64,000 nt of DNA from positions 101,762,397-101,826,396 of the forward strand of contig CM031602.1 in NCBI GenBank assembly GCA_018398815.1. The letters run 5' to 3'. This document shows, piece by piece, positions 11,578 through 24,020 of the stretch. The DNA comes from Conus ventricosus (Eukaryota; Mollusca; Gastropoda; Neogastropoda; Conidae). The stretch's first letter is position 1. Each line of letters begins with the position of its first letter. The notes beneath the pieces are model-generated. The model did no database searches, was not told the DNA's origin, and saw only the letters and a program-made list of their open reading frames with translations. Position numbers and translations under genes: made by a program.

Positions 11578-11916
11578 CACAAAAAGGCAAATATTAACGT
11601 TGCAAGTATTGTTGCTCACACGCTCTTCCATTGCATTTAAAGGAAGTTTTTTCTCCACGGTGACATCTATACTTTTTTCTTGAACATCTTCCTTGTAAAG
11701 ATGCTCCATCACAGTGAACAAAAGTTTGTTGAACATAGAACATGGTCGTCACATTCCTGTGAGCCCTCCATGTTTTTGATGTGGCATCCACTGTTTTAAA
11801 CAACAGTCACCATGTTACTGGCCAATTATCAGGCGTTAAATCGAGGTCATGATAGTTATGAATATAGAGATACCAGCATGACAGAAGGTATACGCCCCAC
11901 AGCTTTATGTATAAAA

Positions 11917-11965
11917 TGCCTCTGTAATGAGTCCTGTCCAGCCGACGAAAGGCTTGAGCAGGCGA
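11917..11965 (+). ncRNA. Degenerate hammerhead-like motif (copy 1)
   Basis: Same as 21551-21597: CTGTAATGAG, a G-T-C...G-A-C stem, CGAAA, GGCTTG. The catalytic core CTGATGA is disrupted, so activity is unlikely. Confidence 0.35.
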
Positions 11966-12099
11966 TATGAATGTTTTGTGTCGTTAAGATGGATTACAAT
12001 GGTTCTCATGGTTCTGCCCGTGGAGGTGTTAATATCTCCAACATACTTCCCTGATTTTCGTTCTCATTTTCTTTCTTATCCCCATTCCTTTTCCCCCCA

Positions 12100-12270
12100 T
12101 CCCCCCCCCCCCCCCCCCTTATGTCTTTTTCTTCTTCTAATCTTTGCTAAATCATTAATGTAAATACAGAGGATTGTAAGCCTGCCTAGTTTTATTCCCA
12201 CAACTGAATTTTTCAACATAAAACACACACACACACACACACCACACACACACACACCACACACACACAC

Positions 12271-12310
<40 letters not shown>

Positions 12311-12475
12311 ACACACCTATCTAATATATATTATAATATATATCCGTCTGTTTGTGTCTGCGTGTGTTTATGCGCTCCTATATCTTTATCACAGCTCTCT
12401 GTCTCTCTCTCCCCTCTCTCTCTCTCTCTCCTCTCTCTCTCTTCTTTTCTCTCTCTCTCTCCTCTCTCTCAAAAG
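12100..12475. repeat. Poly-C, (CA)n and (CT)n microsatellites (copy 1)
   Basis: Poly-C tract (12100-12118), CA-rich run (12223-12317) with interruptions, then CT-rich run (12396-12470) that abuts the LINE reverse transcriptase sequence. Confidence 0.9.
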
Positions 12476-12476
12476 A

Positions 12477-14400
12477 AGAAGTTATGGTTGCGCTAAAAAG
12501 GTAAAACCCGCCAAAGCTGCTGGCCCAGATGGAATTATCGGCGAACTGATAAAAACTGCGTGCCAGTCAAGTTTTATTTCAGATTTTCTGGTTAAATTCT
12601 TTAAATCCTTATTTGACAAGGGGTATATCCCCAAAAATTGGTCCGAGTCCCATTGTCATCCCATTGTATAAAAAAGGGGATGCAAACGATCCAAAAAATT
12701 ATAGAGGGAATTTCAAATTTTGTAAGTTGGCAGTAAATTGTACAGTGCTATTATCAATAGGAGATTACAGAAATGGGTGGAAGAAAAATAACATTACCGG
12801 GGAATTTCAAGCTGGGTTCAAAAAAAACTATTCTACATTGATCACATGTTCACATTAATGGCATTTATACAAAAACATTTTATTAATTTTATGTTGCATT
12901 TATTGACTTTTAGAAGGCTTTGATTCAGTCACTAGAACCTTTCTGTGGCCTATCCTGTTTAAAAAATGGATCCGTGGAAAACCCTATAAATGTGTTATTA
13001 GTATGTATAATTGTGTAAAGGCAAGAGTGCGTTTTGTGCTGCTCTGACAGATTATATAAACTGCACTTCTGGTGTGAAACAGGGGTGTCTGTAGCCCTGC
13101 TTGTTTTCTTTATTCATTAATGATCTAACACAGAGGTTATACATTGTGGGAAGGCACGGTGCACATTTCATAAAAGACGTTTTGGAAAATTTCCATCCTT
13201 TTTTTTGGCTGATGACGTGGCTTTGGTGTCAGAAACAGTGGTTGGATTACAAACCCAGTTAAATACGTTGGGAAGAGTTGCTGCTTCATCAGAATGAAAA
13301 GTTGATATGGCAAAAAATAATATAATTGTATTTAGAAAGGGCGGATATCTAGCAGCGAGAGAAAGATGGACGTACAGTGGGTCTACAATGCCTGTTGTCA
13401 ATGTGTATAAATACTCAGGAATATACTTCTCAACGCGTTTTGAGTTTGCTTTGCTTGCAAAGATTTGGCCAGCAGAGCAACAAATGCTTACTGTGCACAC
13501 TACAAAATTATCATTGCTAAATAACGATTCCCTTGTTTTTTTTTAAAATTTTTGATGGGCCCGGTTCAACCTATGTACAATACGGAGCTGAAGTATGGGG
13601 GCCCTTTATGCAGTAGCCGCGGTACACTGTGAAAAGATCCATCTGTTTGCTTTGAAGAAATTTCTTGGTGTAACATTGCAAACGCCAAATGATTTGGTAT
13701 ATGGTGAAACGGCTAGATTTCCTATATATTTGAACTCCATTATCAAGTGTGTTTAATATTGGCTGAAAATTACTCAGATGCAAGATCACAGATTTTCCCT
13801 ATAAAGCAATCGAATGTTGTTAGAATTGACGACAGAGGTAAGAAAAACTGTGGACTAATGTGAGAATGAAGCCTGTTGAATATGGTTTCGGATTTGTTTG
13901 GATGAACCAAGGTGTTGGTGATATAGATGCTTTTATTCAGATATTCCGAGAAAGACTCGTTGATTGCAGTTGGCAAAATTGGAATTTGTCATGTACAGAA
14001 CAGTGACAGATTTGGATTATATAGAACGTTTAATAATCTTCGATCTTTACCTGTCCATACATCAATGAAAACGACAAACATTCAAACGTATCATGACTAA
14101 GTTTAGATTTGATGTTTCCGATCTCTTTTCTCACTACTTTTGTTCTAGACTGTCATGTAATAGAAATTTGATTTTGTCCATTATGCCCAAATGCAAAAGA
14201 GGGTGAAGTTCATTTTGTATTGGGTTGTCCATATTTGACGAACTTAGAGAGGAATTTTATCTCACGAAGTACTTCAATAATCCTTGTCTTTTCAAATTAA
14301 CCTTATTAATGTCACATCAAATAAAACACAGTTAAACATTAGCGATTTATTTATAAAAAGCATTCAAAAAGCGAACTATGTATGCTGCATAAAGAATGCC
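12477..14400 (+). mobile_element. Non-LTR retrotransposon B, RT and C-terminus (copy 1)
   Basis: Begins directly after the CT run with AAGPDGI...GEL, a classic fingers motif of LINE reverse transcriptases, intact here where copy 2 has lost a C. Later blocks repeat copy 2: INNR/GDYRNGW region, FDSVT, GVKQG, LADDVAL, and a C-terminal CPLC-like region near 14170-14230. Many frameshifts. The 5' end is truncated at the microsatellite. Confidence 0.82.
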
Positions 14401-14594
14401 AAGACAATTTGAGACATGGATTATGATGTACATCCCCATTCTAAGGGGGTTGGCCTTTAAGAATAAAACATTTGAGTCTTTAGTCTCTCTCTTCCCTCTC
14501 ACTCTTTACCAAGTTGGTGGCTGGGTGGGGGTGGCGGGCTGCTTGCGTACGAAAACACAAGTACCACTGTGTGGTTACCTCAGTAGACTGAGCC

Positions 14595-15060
14595 ATGCTT
14601 CGTTGTCCTCCAAAACTGTAAACGAAGACGCTCTGTGCATTACGTGTGTGAGCTTCTTCCCCTTCACAGCAGACACTGCAGCCCCTCCCCTCCGACGGTC
14701 CTCCCGTCACGCTGCCAGACTTTGGAAACACTTCAGACTTCGCCAACTTACGCCGTCCACTGTCTTTCCCCCCACTGCCGTGACCACACTGGACCTGGGC
14801 GTTTTTTTGCCTGTGACGTCGACAGCCACGTTGGCTAGACATGACGTCCCCCTCTTTTGCCTGGGATTCACCGCTCTCCTCCATATGTAAGGCGGCCGTG
14901 CCGTTATTTCCGCTGCATTTCCCGTGTGAATCTTTTGGGGAGCCCGTGCCCTTCCTGGTGTGCGATTTTCATGCGGACTGTTTTGATGGCAGTGATGAGA
15001 ATTCGCACCTTCAAGCCCTGTCCGTATTATGCTGGGAGCACCCTGTGGCAACAGTGGCAG
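14595..15060 (+). pseudogene. LDLa-module exon (copy 1, indel-bearing)
   Basis: Corresponds to 24228-24699. The pieces ALCITCVS, SRCQTLETLQTSP and VCDFHADCFDGSDE are present in different frames, and the GAGGAATTC of copy 2 is damaged (GAGAATTC). It ends in CAG followed by GTCAGT, a good splice donor, at 15060/15061. If the first copy is only a poorly read version of the second, this is not an independent exon. Confidence 0.5.
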
Positions 15061-15131
15061 GTCAGTCAGCTCCCTGCTTACATGAAATCATGGTCCCGTT
15101 ACTATCTTAGTGTTAAGGCTTTTATACTTTC

Positions 15132-15240
15132 AGAGAGAGAGAAAAAGAGAAAAGGGGAGAGAGAGAGAGAGTAGAGGAGAGAGAAGAGAGAGAGAGAGAG
15201 AAAAAGGGGAAAACAGACAGAGACAGAGACAGAGAGAGAA
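15132..15240. repeat. (GA)n microsatellite (copy 1)
   Basis: GA/GAGAA tract with GACA units at the end; counterpart of 24773-24875. Confidence 0.9.
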
Positions 15241-15479
15241 AGAAGTTGTTTTAAGAAAGTGTTCAAGTGATTTTAAGTGCTGTCATGATGTTTATTGCTC
15301 AGCCAATAAGAAAGGCACGATGGAGTGTGAATGCCCGTCCCCGAAAAATTTAAAAAATCGTATCATATGCTACCCTCTGCAATGCCTTTCTAAGCCTGCA
15401 CTAGCGTTAGCATTATCATTTTCGTGTTTTATTCACATTCAAAATTTTAAAAAAGGATTTTAAATGAAACAAATCAACA

Positions 15480-15990
15480 GGACGAAACGTTCTGCAGGAA
15501 ACGTCTTAAGGGAAACCTCGCCCCATGATGAAATAAACGCACGTTCACAACTTAGAAAGAATGCTGCTTTTGACACTAAATCGCCTAGCAGATATATAGC
15601 ACCAGCACACAGAACAAACAAGGAAACGTCCCCCAAAAGCTTGCCTCTATACCCTGCACTGGAGACATCTGCAACATCACCTGAAGAATCAATGAATACA
15701 AACTGATATCTATTCAAGACTGGCACAGCCTTTTCCATCTGGAATATAGTCAGGCAGGACACGGAGGAGCAGTAAAAAGATGCAGTAACCACCATTTGAA
15801 TGAAACAAAAGGGAATCCACAATGCGGCAGGGAGCAGTAAAACATTGAATAACAAACAAGCAAGTAACTCTTGTCCCATGATGAATTACATGCAAGTTCA
15901 CAACTCCAAACGAAGCTACTTACGACACAGAATCGCTTAGCAGATAGGGGGCACAGAGCACACAGAGCAAGCAAGGAAACAAGGGTGCCC
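15480..15990. repeat. Two diverged ~125-bp direct repeats (copy 1)
   Basis: Counterpart of 25125-25625. Between the repeats lies TTCAAGACTGGCACAGCC (about 15713), shared with the ends of the nested element at 58946-60413. Confidence 0.6.
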
Positions 15991-16276
15991 TTTTATTAGG
16001 CGAATCGCGTCGCAAGCATCATTCTTTTGGAGTTATGAACGTGCACCTTTTCATGCTAGGGTGATTGATAATGATGATGATTGATGATTATGTAATCCTT
16101 TCTTTTGTCAGTGACAATGACATGGGAACGAAATGTTATTCCAGTGGGGCCCAGCCACTTACAAGGGGTATATGTACATAAAAGTAACAAGAGCTTACGA
16201 TTTCGGCAGAAAGAAAGAAAATATAAAATTAAACCAACTATATATTTCAATACCTTTCACTCTTAATATTAAGTCA

Positions 16277-16570
16277 ATTTAGGGCATTGCAATCTCCTCT
16301 GCTATAGAAACTGTTAACAAGTAAATGCAAGGGGGGTTTTTTCTGCATTGTGCATTAATTGAGGATAACAATAAATTAAGATTGAAAGCACTTGCTATTC
16401 TGTAATGTTTTAAGAGCGATCAACGATTTTCTTAAATTATCGTAAAATGGACAAACAAAAACAAATTAACTTCGTTTTCTTCGATATTATACAGAATGGA
16501 CATAACAGATCATAAGGTGTAGGATTCCTGTATCTACAGTGAATTCAGTTTAAACGTGATCCAATCTGAC
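16277..16570 (-). mobile_element. Truncated LINE C-terminus (copy 1)
   Basis: Counterpart of 25921-26200; decayed zinc-binding C-terminal piece of a LINE on the minus strand. Confidence 0.55.
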
Positions 16571-16797
16571 ACCACCCACCCCACCCCCACCAAACCTCTC
16601 ACGACTCATTCTCCGATTGACGAGAATGCACCCATCACCTGCATGACCGAAACCACTGACCCCGAACTTACATGCATACATCCGCTTCTCAAAATGAGCC
16701 TTCAGCAAGCTTATAGTCTCTGAGGAGACCATCTCCAAAGGGAGAAAACTCACTAACATATCATCACTACTGGTCAGGGTGCCGGTATTTCGAAACC

Positions 16798-17117
16798 TGA
16801 CTGTTTCTCCTCAGTGCTCAGAAAGCCTAACTTTTCTCCTCATGCTCAGAAGTCCCAACTTTCTCCTCAGTGCTCAGAAAGTCCTAACTTTCTCCCCAGT
16901 GCTCAGAAAGTCCCTAACTTCTCCCAGTGCTCAGAAAGTCCTAAAATTCTCCTCAGTGCTCAGAAAGCCTAACTTCTCCTCAGTGCTCAGAAAGTCCTAA
17001 CTTTCTCCTCAGTGCTCAGAAAGTCCTAACTTTCTCCTCAGTGCTCAAAAGTCCTAACTTCTCCTCAGTGCTCAGAAAGTCCTAACTTTCTCCTCAGTGC
17101 TCAGAAAGTCCTAACTT
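16798..17117. repeat. 29-bp minisatellite (copy 1)
   Basis: About eleven units of a 29-bp motif containing CTCCTCAGTGCTCAGAAAG; more length variants than in copy 2. Confidence 0.92.
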
Positions 17118-17539
17118 GACTTCTCTGCCTTTTAGGTTTGTTTTAAAACAGGGTGCTGAAGGCTCATTTTGAGAAGCATTCATTATTCCCCATTTACCCA
17201 TTCAAGCACCACTGTTAGTTATGCAGAATTATCTTCCACGCAGATTGTACGGATTTATAAAGCCCCATTCAATAATGATGGTTGAATGTTCAGGCAAGAA
17301 AGATAGACCCGTTGTAGGAAAGTTAAACTTTCGTCCACTCCCTTCACATTCTTTCTAAAGATGGAACAAGAGGTTTGATTTTGACAATAACAACTAAATT
17401 TAATTAAAATATGAGTAACGATGAAGATGATCTGCAGTGAGTATGTCGTTTTGTTTTTGAATCTATGTCCGTTTGCTCTTTATGAAATGGATACATACAG
17501 AAGGAATAATCATGCACTCACTTTTTGAAGTTTACTTGT

Positions 17540-17620
17540 AGAGAACAATAAAAGGGGCATTCTGGAGTCACCGGTCGAAATGGTTGAGACGGGTGAGCAG
17601 AATGCCCCTTTTATGCTCTT
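17540..17620. repeat. Terminal palindrome of Polinton A type at the duplication junction
   Basis: Same sequence as 7860-7947 with several deletions (81 bp). No Polinton body precedes it; the upstream DNA is the end of duplication copy 1. Confidence 0.85.
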
Positions 17621-17999
17621 ACATCTACGGCCTTGCTCTCTGTGGTGGTCAATGGGTCATTTAATTAATTAGCTTGATTTCACCCCCACCACACAATACC
17701 ATCCCCCTTCCTACTTCAACCGGCGACGTATGGCTTAACTGTGGGCGCTGGTCTTGCAAATTAGCTGCATCAGTTGACCCAGACGCCGAGATCGTCTGGC
17801 CAGACCTATTGAGACGTTGGTCAAGCCACTCAGTCTGTCTGCAGGTCGGTGCCGTCTCCGTGATGGACTAAAATAGCCTCTTCGCCGTGCCTAATTTGCT
17901 GATGCGACACATGAAGTCGTCTGCCTGGAAACCAGGATGTTTGAGTTTGGACTTATGTCCAATTGAATGGCTGGCGACTGACACGATTCGGTTTTTCTT
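17621..17999. other. Non-coding stretch after the palindrome
   Basis: Identical in both copies (7948-8339). Moderately GC-rich, without a gene, tRNA-like promoter boxes or repeats that I can identify. Confidence 0.4.
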
Positions 18000-18480
18000 T
18001 TTTTGTCCGTAACAGTCAAGAATAACGGTTTTTAACGGTCAAATTTTAAAAACACTATATAGAGTGCCATTTGTGTGTGATAACCTTTCTATATAAAAAA
18101 AATCAATAAATCCACCTATATATAAGAAATAACGGCAGAATAACGGTTTTTAACGGTTGTTTAATCATTTTCAGCATTAAATCACTTAATATGGACAGAG
18201 GATCTGATTTGTCACAAGATTATCCAAACCGCTTATAAATTTTGCAAGTACTTTCTGAGATATTCCATAAAGAAGAAAACCGTTAAGGCCGTTACAACGT
18301 TAGTAACGGCTATAACGGGGCAAACTAAAATATCAGGCATCATCCGTGACCATATATGAACATACCTGCTAATTTTCATAAAGGTCGGCCAAGTACTTCT
18401 GAGATATTCCATAAAGAGAAAAACCGTTACAGGCGTTACAGCGTTAGTAACGGCTGTAACGGTAAACTAATACGTCGGGC
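18000..18480. repeat. Tandem ~140-bp units with dyads (copy 2)
   Basis: Same element as 8340-8860; the dyad CCGTTACAG...CTGTAACGG is slightly damaged by deletions. Confidence 0.7.
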
Positions 18481-18582
18481 ATCATCCTTGACCCATAATG
18501 ACCATACCTACAATTGTCAGAAAGATCGGCTTAGTAGTTTTGTTGGAGCGAGTGGAAAACATTTTGACCATGAACACACAGA

Positions 18583-18600
18583 CAGACAGCAGACAGACAG

Positions 18601-18658
<58 letters not shown>

Positions 18659-18684
18659 CACCACACACACACACACACACACAG
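18583..18684. repeat. (GACA)n-(CA)n microsatellite (copy 2)
   Basis: Counterpart of 8923-9033. Confidence 0.95.
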
Positions 18685-19009
18685 CATTTCTTCGTTCCCA
18701 TTCTAAAGTACTCCCTGTTCTTTAAGAACTGGGAGTACAAAAAAGGTGAATAAAATAGATAAATGATTTCGCTGGGTGATGAAGGAGGTGGTAGTAGTTA
18801 TGCGTGGATAGTTGTGAAGGTGCGTAGGTAATGTTAACAAGGGAGGGAAGGGGGTGGAAGATTAATGGGTGGTAAGGTATAATTGGAGGGGGGGGGAGGG
18901 GGAGGGGAGGGTTTGGGGGAAAAAAAGTGAAAGCAATAAAAGATAAATGTTGCAATAAGCGCCATGCACCTACAAAGAAGAGTGCATATTGACACATATG
19001 CATGCACGC

Positions 19010-19064
19010 ACGCGCGCGCGCGCGCGCGCGCGCACGCACGCACGCACGCACGCACACACACACC

Positions 19065-19097
<33 letters not shown>

Positions 19098-19142
19098 CAC
19101 ACACACACACACACGCGCGCGCGCGCACGCGCGCGCGCATGT
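19010..19142. repeat. (CG)n-(CA)n-(CG)n microsatellite (copy 2)
   Basis: Counterpart of 9366-9500, with the same upstream purine tract (18840-18930). Confidence 0.95.
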
Positions 19143-19239
19143 ACGCACACACTTACATTAGTCGCGAATCGATTTGATGGGCAGGGCAAGGGGAGGAAAG
19201 AATGGTATTTCATAGATTTAGAGGGTTGTTTTAAAAGAT

Positions 19240-21030
19240 GACTTGAAGGGAGACAGAGAATTTGAACTACGCAAAGATACTGGGAGTTGTTTCAAGAATC
19301 AGACCTGAAAAAAAAAAAAAGATAGCCATAGGTTTTAGTTCGAAATCGGGGATTTTGAGCAATAGTGCTGTCAGTAGAAGAACACAACTGCCTAGAAGGA
19401 ACATAGAGATGGAGGAGATCAGAAAGGTAGGAAGGAACTGAGCCATTCCAAGATTTAGAGCAGGTAAGGACAGTTTGTAGTCTATTCGTTTTTTTTAATG
19501 GTAGCCAGTGAAGAGAAAGAAGGAAGGGAGTGACATGAGAAGATATGGGTGGTCTGAGAATCAAACGAACAGCATTTTTTGTACTTTCTGGACGACTAAG
19601 AAGATTCTGGGGACAGCCAGCTAGAAACGAATTACAGTAATCAAGTTCTGATAGAATGAACGCAGAAAACAGAGGTTTTTGTAGCATCAGCAGAGGGACG
19701 ATGTCGACAGAACCAATACGGCGAAGCTCAAAGTAACAGATACGGCAGACGGTGGAAACATGTTGAAACAAGGAAGTGCTGAGTCAAGGGTAACACCTAA
19801 ACTCCGTGTACATGAGGATGTCTGAATAAGGTAATTTCTAATTTGATAGAGTTTGGGATACAGCCAGATGAAAGGAGTCTCTTGGGTGCAAAGAAGATCA
19901 TTTCAGTTTTGTGATTACTGAGCTGAAGTTTGTTAACTGTCATCCAAGATTTTTTGTCCATGATACACGATGTGTGCATTGGCTTGCAGTAGGCAGCTGA
20001 GGGACCTCTTGGATATGTAATTTGTTTCTCGTCGGAAAGGTAGTGGTGAGAGGGCCAATGATGGGCAACAATGTCGGAGATAGGATAGGTGTTAGGATAC
20101 GAAAAGGAGGGGGCCACGACGAATCCCTGGGGAACACCGTACTGGAGAATAGTTGGTTGAGAGGAGAAACCATTTATGGAGACAGCTGAGTTCGATCAGA
20201 TATATAAGACTGAAACATGAAATTGCTTTATCAGATACCGAAAGTTTCGTGCAGACGAGACAAAGAATTGAGTATTCAGTGGTTGTCAAAAGCAGCAGGT
20301 AAGTCAGAAGAGAAAGAACAGAGATACTTGATTATCATCGAGGGCAGTAAGAGATCGTTAACAAATTCAGGAGAGCAGTTTCTGCACTGTGGCCAGAGCT
20401 GTAAGCAGACTGTAAAGGGTAGAGGAGGCTGTTGCAGTGTAGGTGATTGTGAAGTTAAAGATGGACAATCTTTTCATATGAATTTAGAAAGAAAGAGCAA
20501 ATTAGAAACAGGCCGTTGTTTTCAAGATTATCAGCATCAAGGGAGGTTTTCTCAAGTAAAGGTCTAACAACTGCAGTTTTGAATACAGTAGGAAAACAGA
20601 CTGGCTTAGGGATTCATTCACAACTGTGGTATATATGGCAGCAAATCATCAGTCACAAGACAAACAGAGAAGATGGCAGTGGATCTAAAACACATGTCTT
20701 AATGGAAGTTTTCATGATCACTTCTTTAACATCAGAATCAGATACAGGTACAAAGGCAGACATCATTAAAGCCACGAATGAATCATGGTGAAAGTCAGGG
20801 GCTGGCACAGCTTGGGAGTCAAGGCTGGAATGAGTGGTTATTTTCTAAACAAAAGTCGCAGGATTTTGGGGTAACACAGATTGGAGAACTGATGAAGGGA
20901 GTGGAGAAGATTTAGTTCTGCCATGATGGTATCTGTCACTGTGAACAGTTTGCTTGAATGTAGTGCATGCGAGAATCTGTGCATTCTAGAATGTGATAGA
21001 ATCATGCCGACGTGCAGAACCTACTTCACT
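19240..21030 (-). mobile_element. L2-like LINE, reverse transcriptase part (copy 2)
   Basis: On the minus strand, from about 20770 downwards, blocks follow the order of an L2/CR1-group reverse transcriptase: SLSQSVFPTVFKTAVVRPLL (about 20620-20560), QSAYSSGHS (about 20410), a SILC...SDKAISCF region (about 20270), VPQGF-like (about 20130), WMTVNKLQLSNHKTEM (about 19950-19900) and the C-terminal LDYCNSFLAGCPQNLLSR...ILRPPISSHVTP...LHWLPLKK (19292-19771). The catalytic aspartate pair at the SHHY-L-DE position reads DE in this copy. The frame changes at least six times. The 5' end (endonuclease domain) is not recognisable; the limit at 21030 is approximate. Confidence 0.8.
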
Positions 21031-21159
21031 GACAGTCTGACGTTTGGCTGCAAGTGTCTGCAAATTACACAAAATGCTTTCACGCAGACTACCAACAAGT
21101 CAAAGGGAACAACCAGCACAAACATTCCTGAGCAATTTCATGTCATTCATCATTTTCTT

Positions 21160-21164
<5 letters not shown>

Positions 21165-21192
<28 letters not shown>

Positions 21193-21217
21193 CTTCTTCT
21201 TCTTCTTCTTCTTCTTC
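21165..21217. repeat. (TTC)n microsatellite (copy 2)
   Basis: About 17 TTC units. Confidence 0.95.
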
Positions 21218-21550
21218 ACAAAAGGCAAATATTAACTGTTGCAAGTATTGTTGCTCACACGCTCTTCCATTGCATGAAAGGAAGTTTTTCTCCACGGTGA
21301 CATCTATACTTTTTTTTGATACATCTTCCTTGTAAAGATGCTCCATCACAGTGAACAAAGTTAGTTGAACATAGAACATGGTCGTCACATTCCTGTGAGC
21401 CTCCATGTTTGTGATGTGGCATCCACTGTTTTAAACAACAGTCACATGTACTGGCCAATTATCAGAGCGTTAAATCGAGGTCATGATAGTTATGAATATA
21501 GAGATACAGCATGACAGTAAGGTATACGGCCTACAGTGTTATGTATATAT

Positions 21551-21597
21551 GCCTCTGTAATGAGTCTGTCCAGCCGACGAAAGGCTTGGAGCAGGCG
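21551..21597 (+). ncRNA. Degenerate hammerhead-like motif (copy 2)
   Basis: CTCTGTAATGAGTC, CCAGCCGACGAAA, GGCTTGGAGCAGGC follow the layout of the motif at 60021-60070 (core, stem II, GAAA, tiny stem III, stem I return). Flanking sequence is also related (AGGCGATATGAATG versus AGGCAATACAAATA). The core has TGTAATGA instead of TGATGA, so it is probably inactive or another variant. Confidence 0.4.
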
Positions 21598-21729
21598 ATA
21601 TGAATGTTTTGTGTCGTTAAGATGGATTACAATGGTTCTCATGGGTTCTGCAGTGGAGGTGTTAATATCTCAACATACTTCCCTGATTTTCGTTCTCATT
21701 TTCTTTCTTATCCCCATTCCTTTTCCTCC

Positions 21730-21850
21730 ACCCCCCCCCTCCCCCCCCTTATGTCTTTTTTCTTCTTCTAATCTTTGCTAAGTCATTATGTAATACAGAG
21801 GGATTGTAAGCCTGCGCTAGTTTTATTCCCACAACTGAATTGTTCAACAT

Positions 21851-21903
<53 letters not shown>

Positions 21904-22035
21904 CACACACACAACCACACACACACCAACACACACACACCTATCTAATATTTATTATAATATATATCCGTTCTGTTTGTGTCTGCGTGTGTTTATGCGC
22001 TCCTATATTCTTTATCATCAGCTCTCTGTCTCTCT

Positions 22036-22090
<55 letters not shown>

Positions 22091-22097
22091 CTCAAGA
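21730..22097. repeat. Poly-C, (CA)n and (CT)n microsatellites (copy 2)
   Basis: Poly-C (21730-21748), CA run (21853-21941), CT run (22019-22094) directly upstream of the LINE B reading frame. Confidence 0.93.
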
Positions 22098-22099
22098 GA

Positions 22100-24020
22100 A
22101 GAGTTATGGTTGCGCTAAGAAAGGTAAAACCTCGCAAAGCTGCTGGCCAGATGGAATTATCGGCGAACTGATAAAAACTGCGTGCCAGTCAAGTTCATTT
22201 CTAGATTTTCTGGTTAAATTCTTTAACTCCTTATTTGATCAAGGGTATATCCCAAAAGTTGGTCCGAGTCTATTGTCATCCCATTGTATAAAAAAGGTGA
22301 TGCAAACGATCCAAATAATTATGAGGAATTTCATTGTGTAATGTTGGCAGTAAATTGTACAGTGCTATTATCAATAGGAGATTACAGAAATGGGTGGAAG
22401 AAAATAACATTACCGGTGAATTTCAAGCTGGGTTCAAGAAAAACTATTCTACAGTTGATCACATGTTCACATTAATGGCATTTATACAAAAACAGTTTTA
22501 TGTATTATATGTTGCATTTATTGACTTTGAGAAGGCTTTTGATTCAGTCACTAGAACCTTGCTGTGGCCTATCCTGTTTAAAAATGGTATCCGTGGAAAA
22601 CCCTATAAATGTGTTATTAGTATGTATAATTGTGTAAAGGCAAGAGTGCGATCTGGTGCTGCTCTGACAGATTATATAAACTGCACTTCTGGTGTGAAAC
22701 AGGGGATGTCTGTAGCCCTGCTTTGTTTTCTTATTCATTAATGATCTAACACAGGAGGTTATACATTGTGGAAGGCACGGTGCACATTTCATAAATGACG
22801 TTTTGGAAATTTCCATCCTTCTTTTGGCTGATGACGTGGCTTTGGTGTCAGAAACAGTGGTTGGATTACAAACCCAGTTAAATACGTTGCAAAGAGTTGC
22901 TGCTTCATCAGAATGAAAAGTTGATATGGCAAAAAGTAATATAATTGTATTTAGAAAGGGCGGATATCTAGCAGCGAGAGAAAGATGGACGTACAGTGGG
23001 TCTACAATGCCTGTTGTCAATGTGTATAAATACTCAGGAATATACTTCTCAACGCGTTTGAGTTTTGTCTTTGCTTGCAAAGATTTGGCCAGCAGAGCAA
23101 CAAATGCGTTACTGTGCACACTACAGAAATTATCATTGCTAAATAACGATTCCCTTGTTTTGTTTTTAAAATTATTTGATGGCCAGGTTCAACCTATGGT
23201 ACAATACGGAGCTGAAGTATGGGGCCTTGATGCAGTAGCCGCGGTACACTGTGAAAAGATCCATCTGTTTGCTTTGAAGAAATTTCTTGGTGTATCATTG
23301 CAAACGCCAAATGATTTGGTATATGGTGAAACGGCTAGATTTCCTATATATTTGAACTCCATTATCAAGTGTGTTTAATATTGGCTGAAAATTACTCAGA
23401 TGCAAGATCACAGATTTCCATATAAAGCATATCGAATGTTGTTAGAATTGGACGACAGAGGTAAGAAAAACTGGGTGACTAATGTGAGAATGAAGCTGTG
23501 TGAATATGGTTTCGGATTTGTTTGGATGAACCAAGGTGTTGGTGATATGAGTGCTTTTATTCAGATATTCCGAGAAAGACTCGTTGATTGCAGTTGGCAA
23601 ATTGGAATTGTCATGTACAGAACAGTGACAGATTTGGATTATATAGAACGTTTAATAATCTTCGATCTTTACCTGTCCATACATCAATGAAAACGGACAA
23701 ACATTTAAAACGTATCATGACTAAGTTTAGATTTGATGTTTCCGATCTCTTTACTCACTACTTTCGTTCTAGACTGTCATGTAATAGAAATTTGATCTGT
23801 CCATTATGCCGAAATGCAAAAGAGGATGAAGTTCATTTTGTATTGGCTTGTCCAGTATTAGACGAACTTAGAGAGGAATTCATCTCACGAAAGTACTTCA
23901 ATAATCCTTGTCTTTTCAAATTAACCTTATTAATGTCATCATCAAATGAAAACACAGTTAAACAGTTAGCGATTTATTTATAAAAAGCATTCAAAAAGCG
24001 AACTATGTATGCTGCATAAA
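22100..24020 (+). mobile_element. Non-LTR retrotransposon B, RT and C-terminus (copy 2)
   Basis: A LINE reverse transcriptase in pieces: KAAG then DGIIGEL (a C is missing, shifting the frame at about 22148), KKGDANDPNNY (22284), INRRLQKWVEENNITGEFQAGF...YSTVDHMFT (22334-22475), the motif-A region VAFIDFEKAFDSVT (about 22525), SGVKQG (about 22690), the motif-C region LLADDVAL (about 22815-22840) and a thumb region ending near 23378. The last part (23588-23983) carries CPLC...EDEVHFVLACP, the C-terminal zinc-binding segment seen in many invertebrate LINEs. The 5' end is cut at the CT run, so the endonuclease is missing. At least five frameshifts. Confidence 0.88.

Larger units (their letters stand above)
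7948..17526. repeat. Segmental duplication, copy 1 (indel-rich)
   Basis: About 9.6 kb that repeats, in the same order and orientation, as 17621-27180. Differences are mainly single-base insertions and deletions in homopolymers and short tandem repeats, with few substitutions. Either a recent tandem duplication or an assembly duplication from uncorrected reads. Confidence 0.9.

Noticed and set aside
14396..15110. Several overlapping open frames on both strands around the LDLa exon
   Set aside because: Only the frames matching the cysteine-rich LDLa sequence make sense; the others are shadows.
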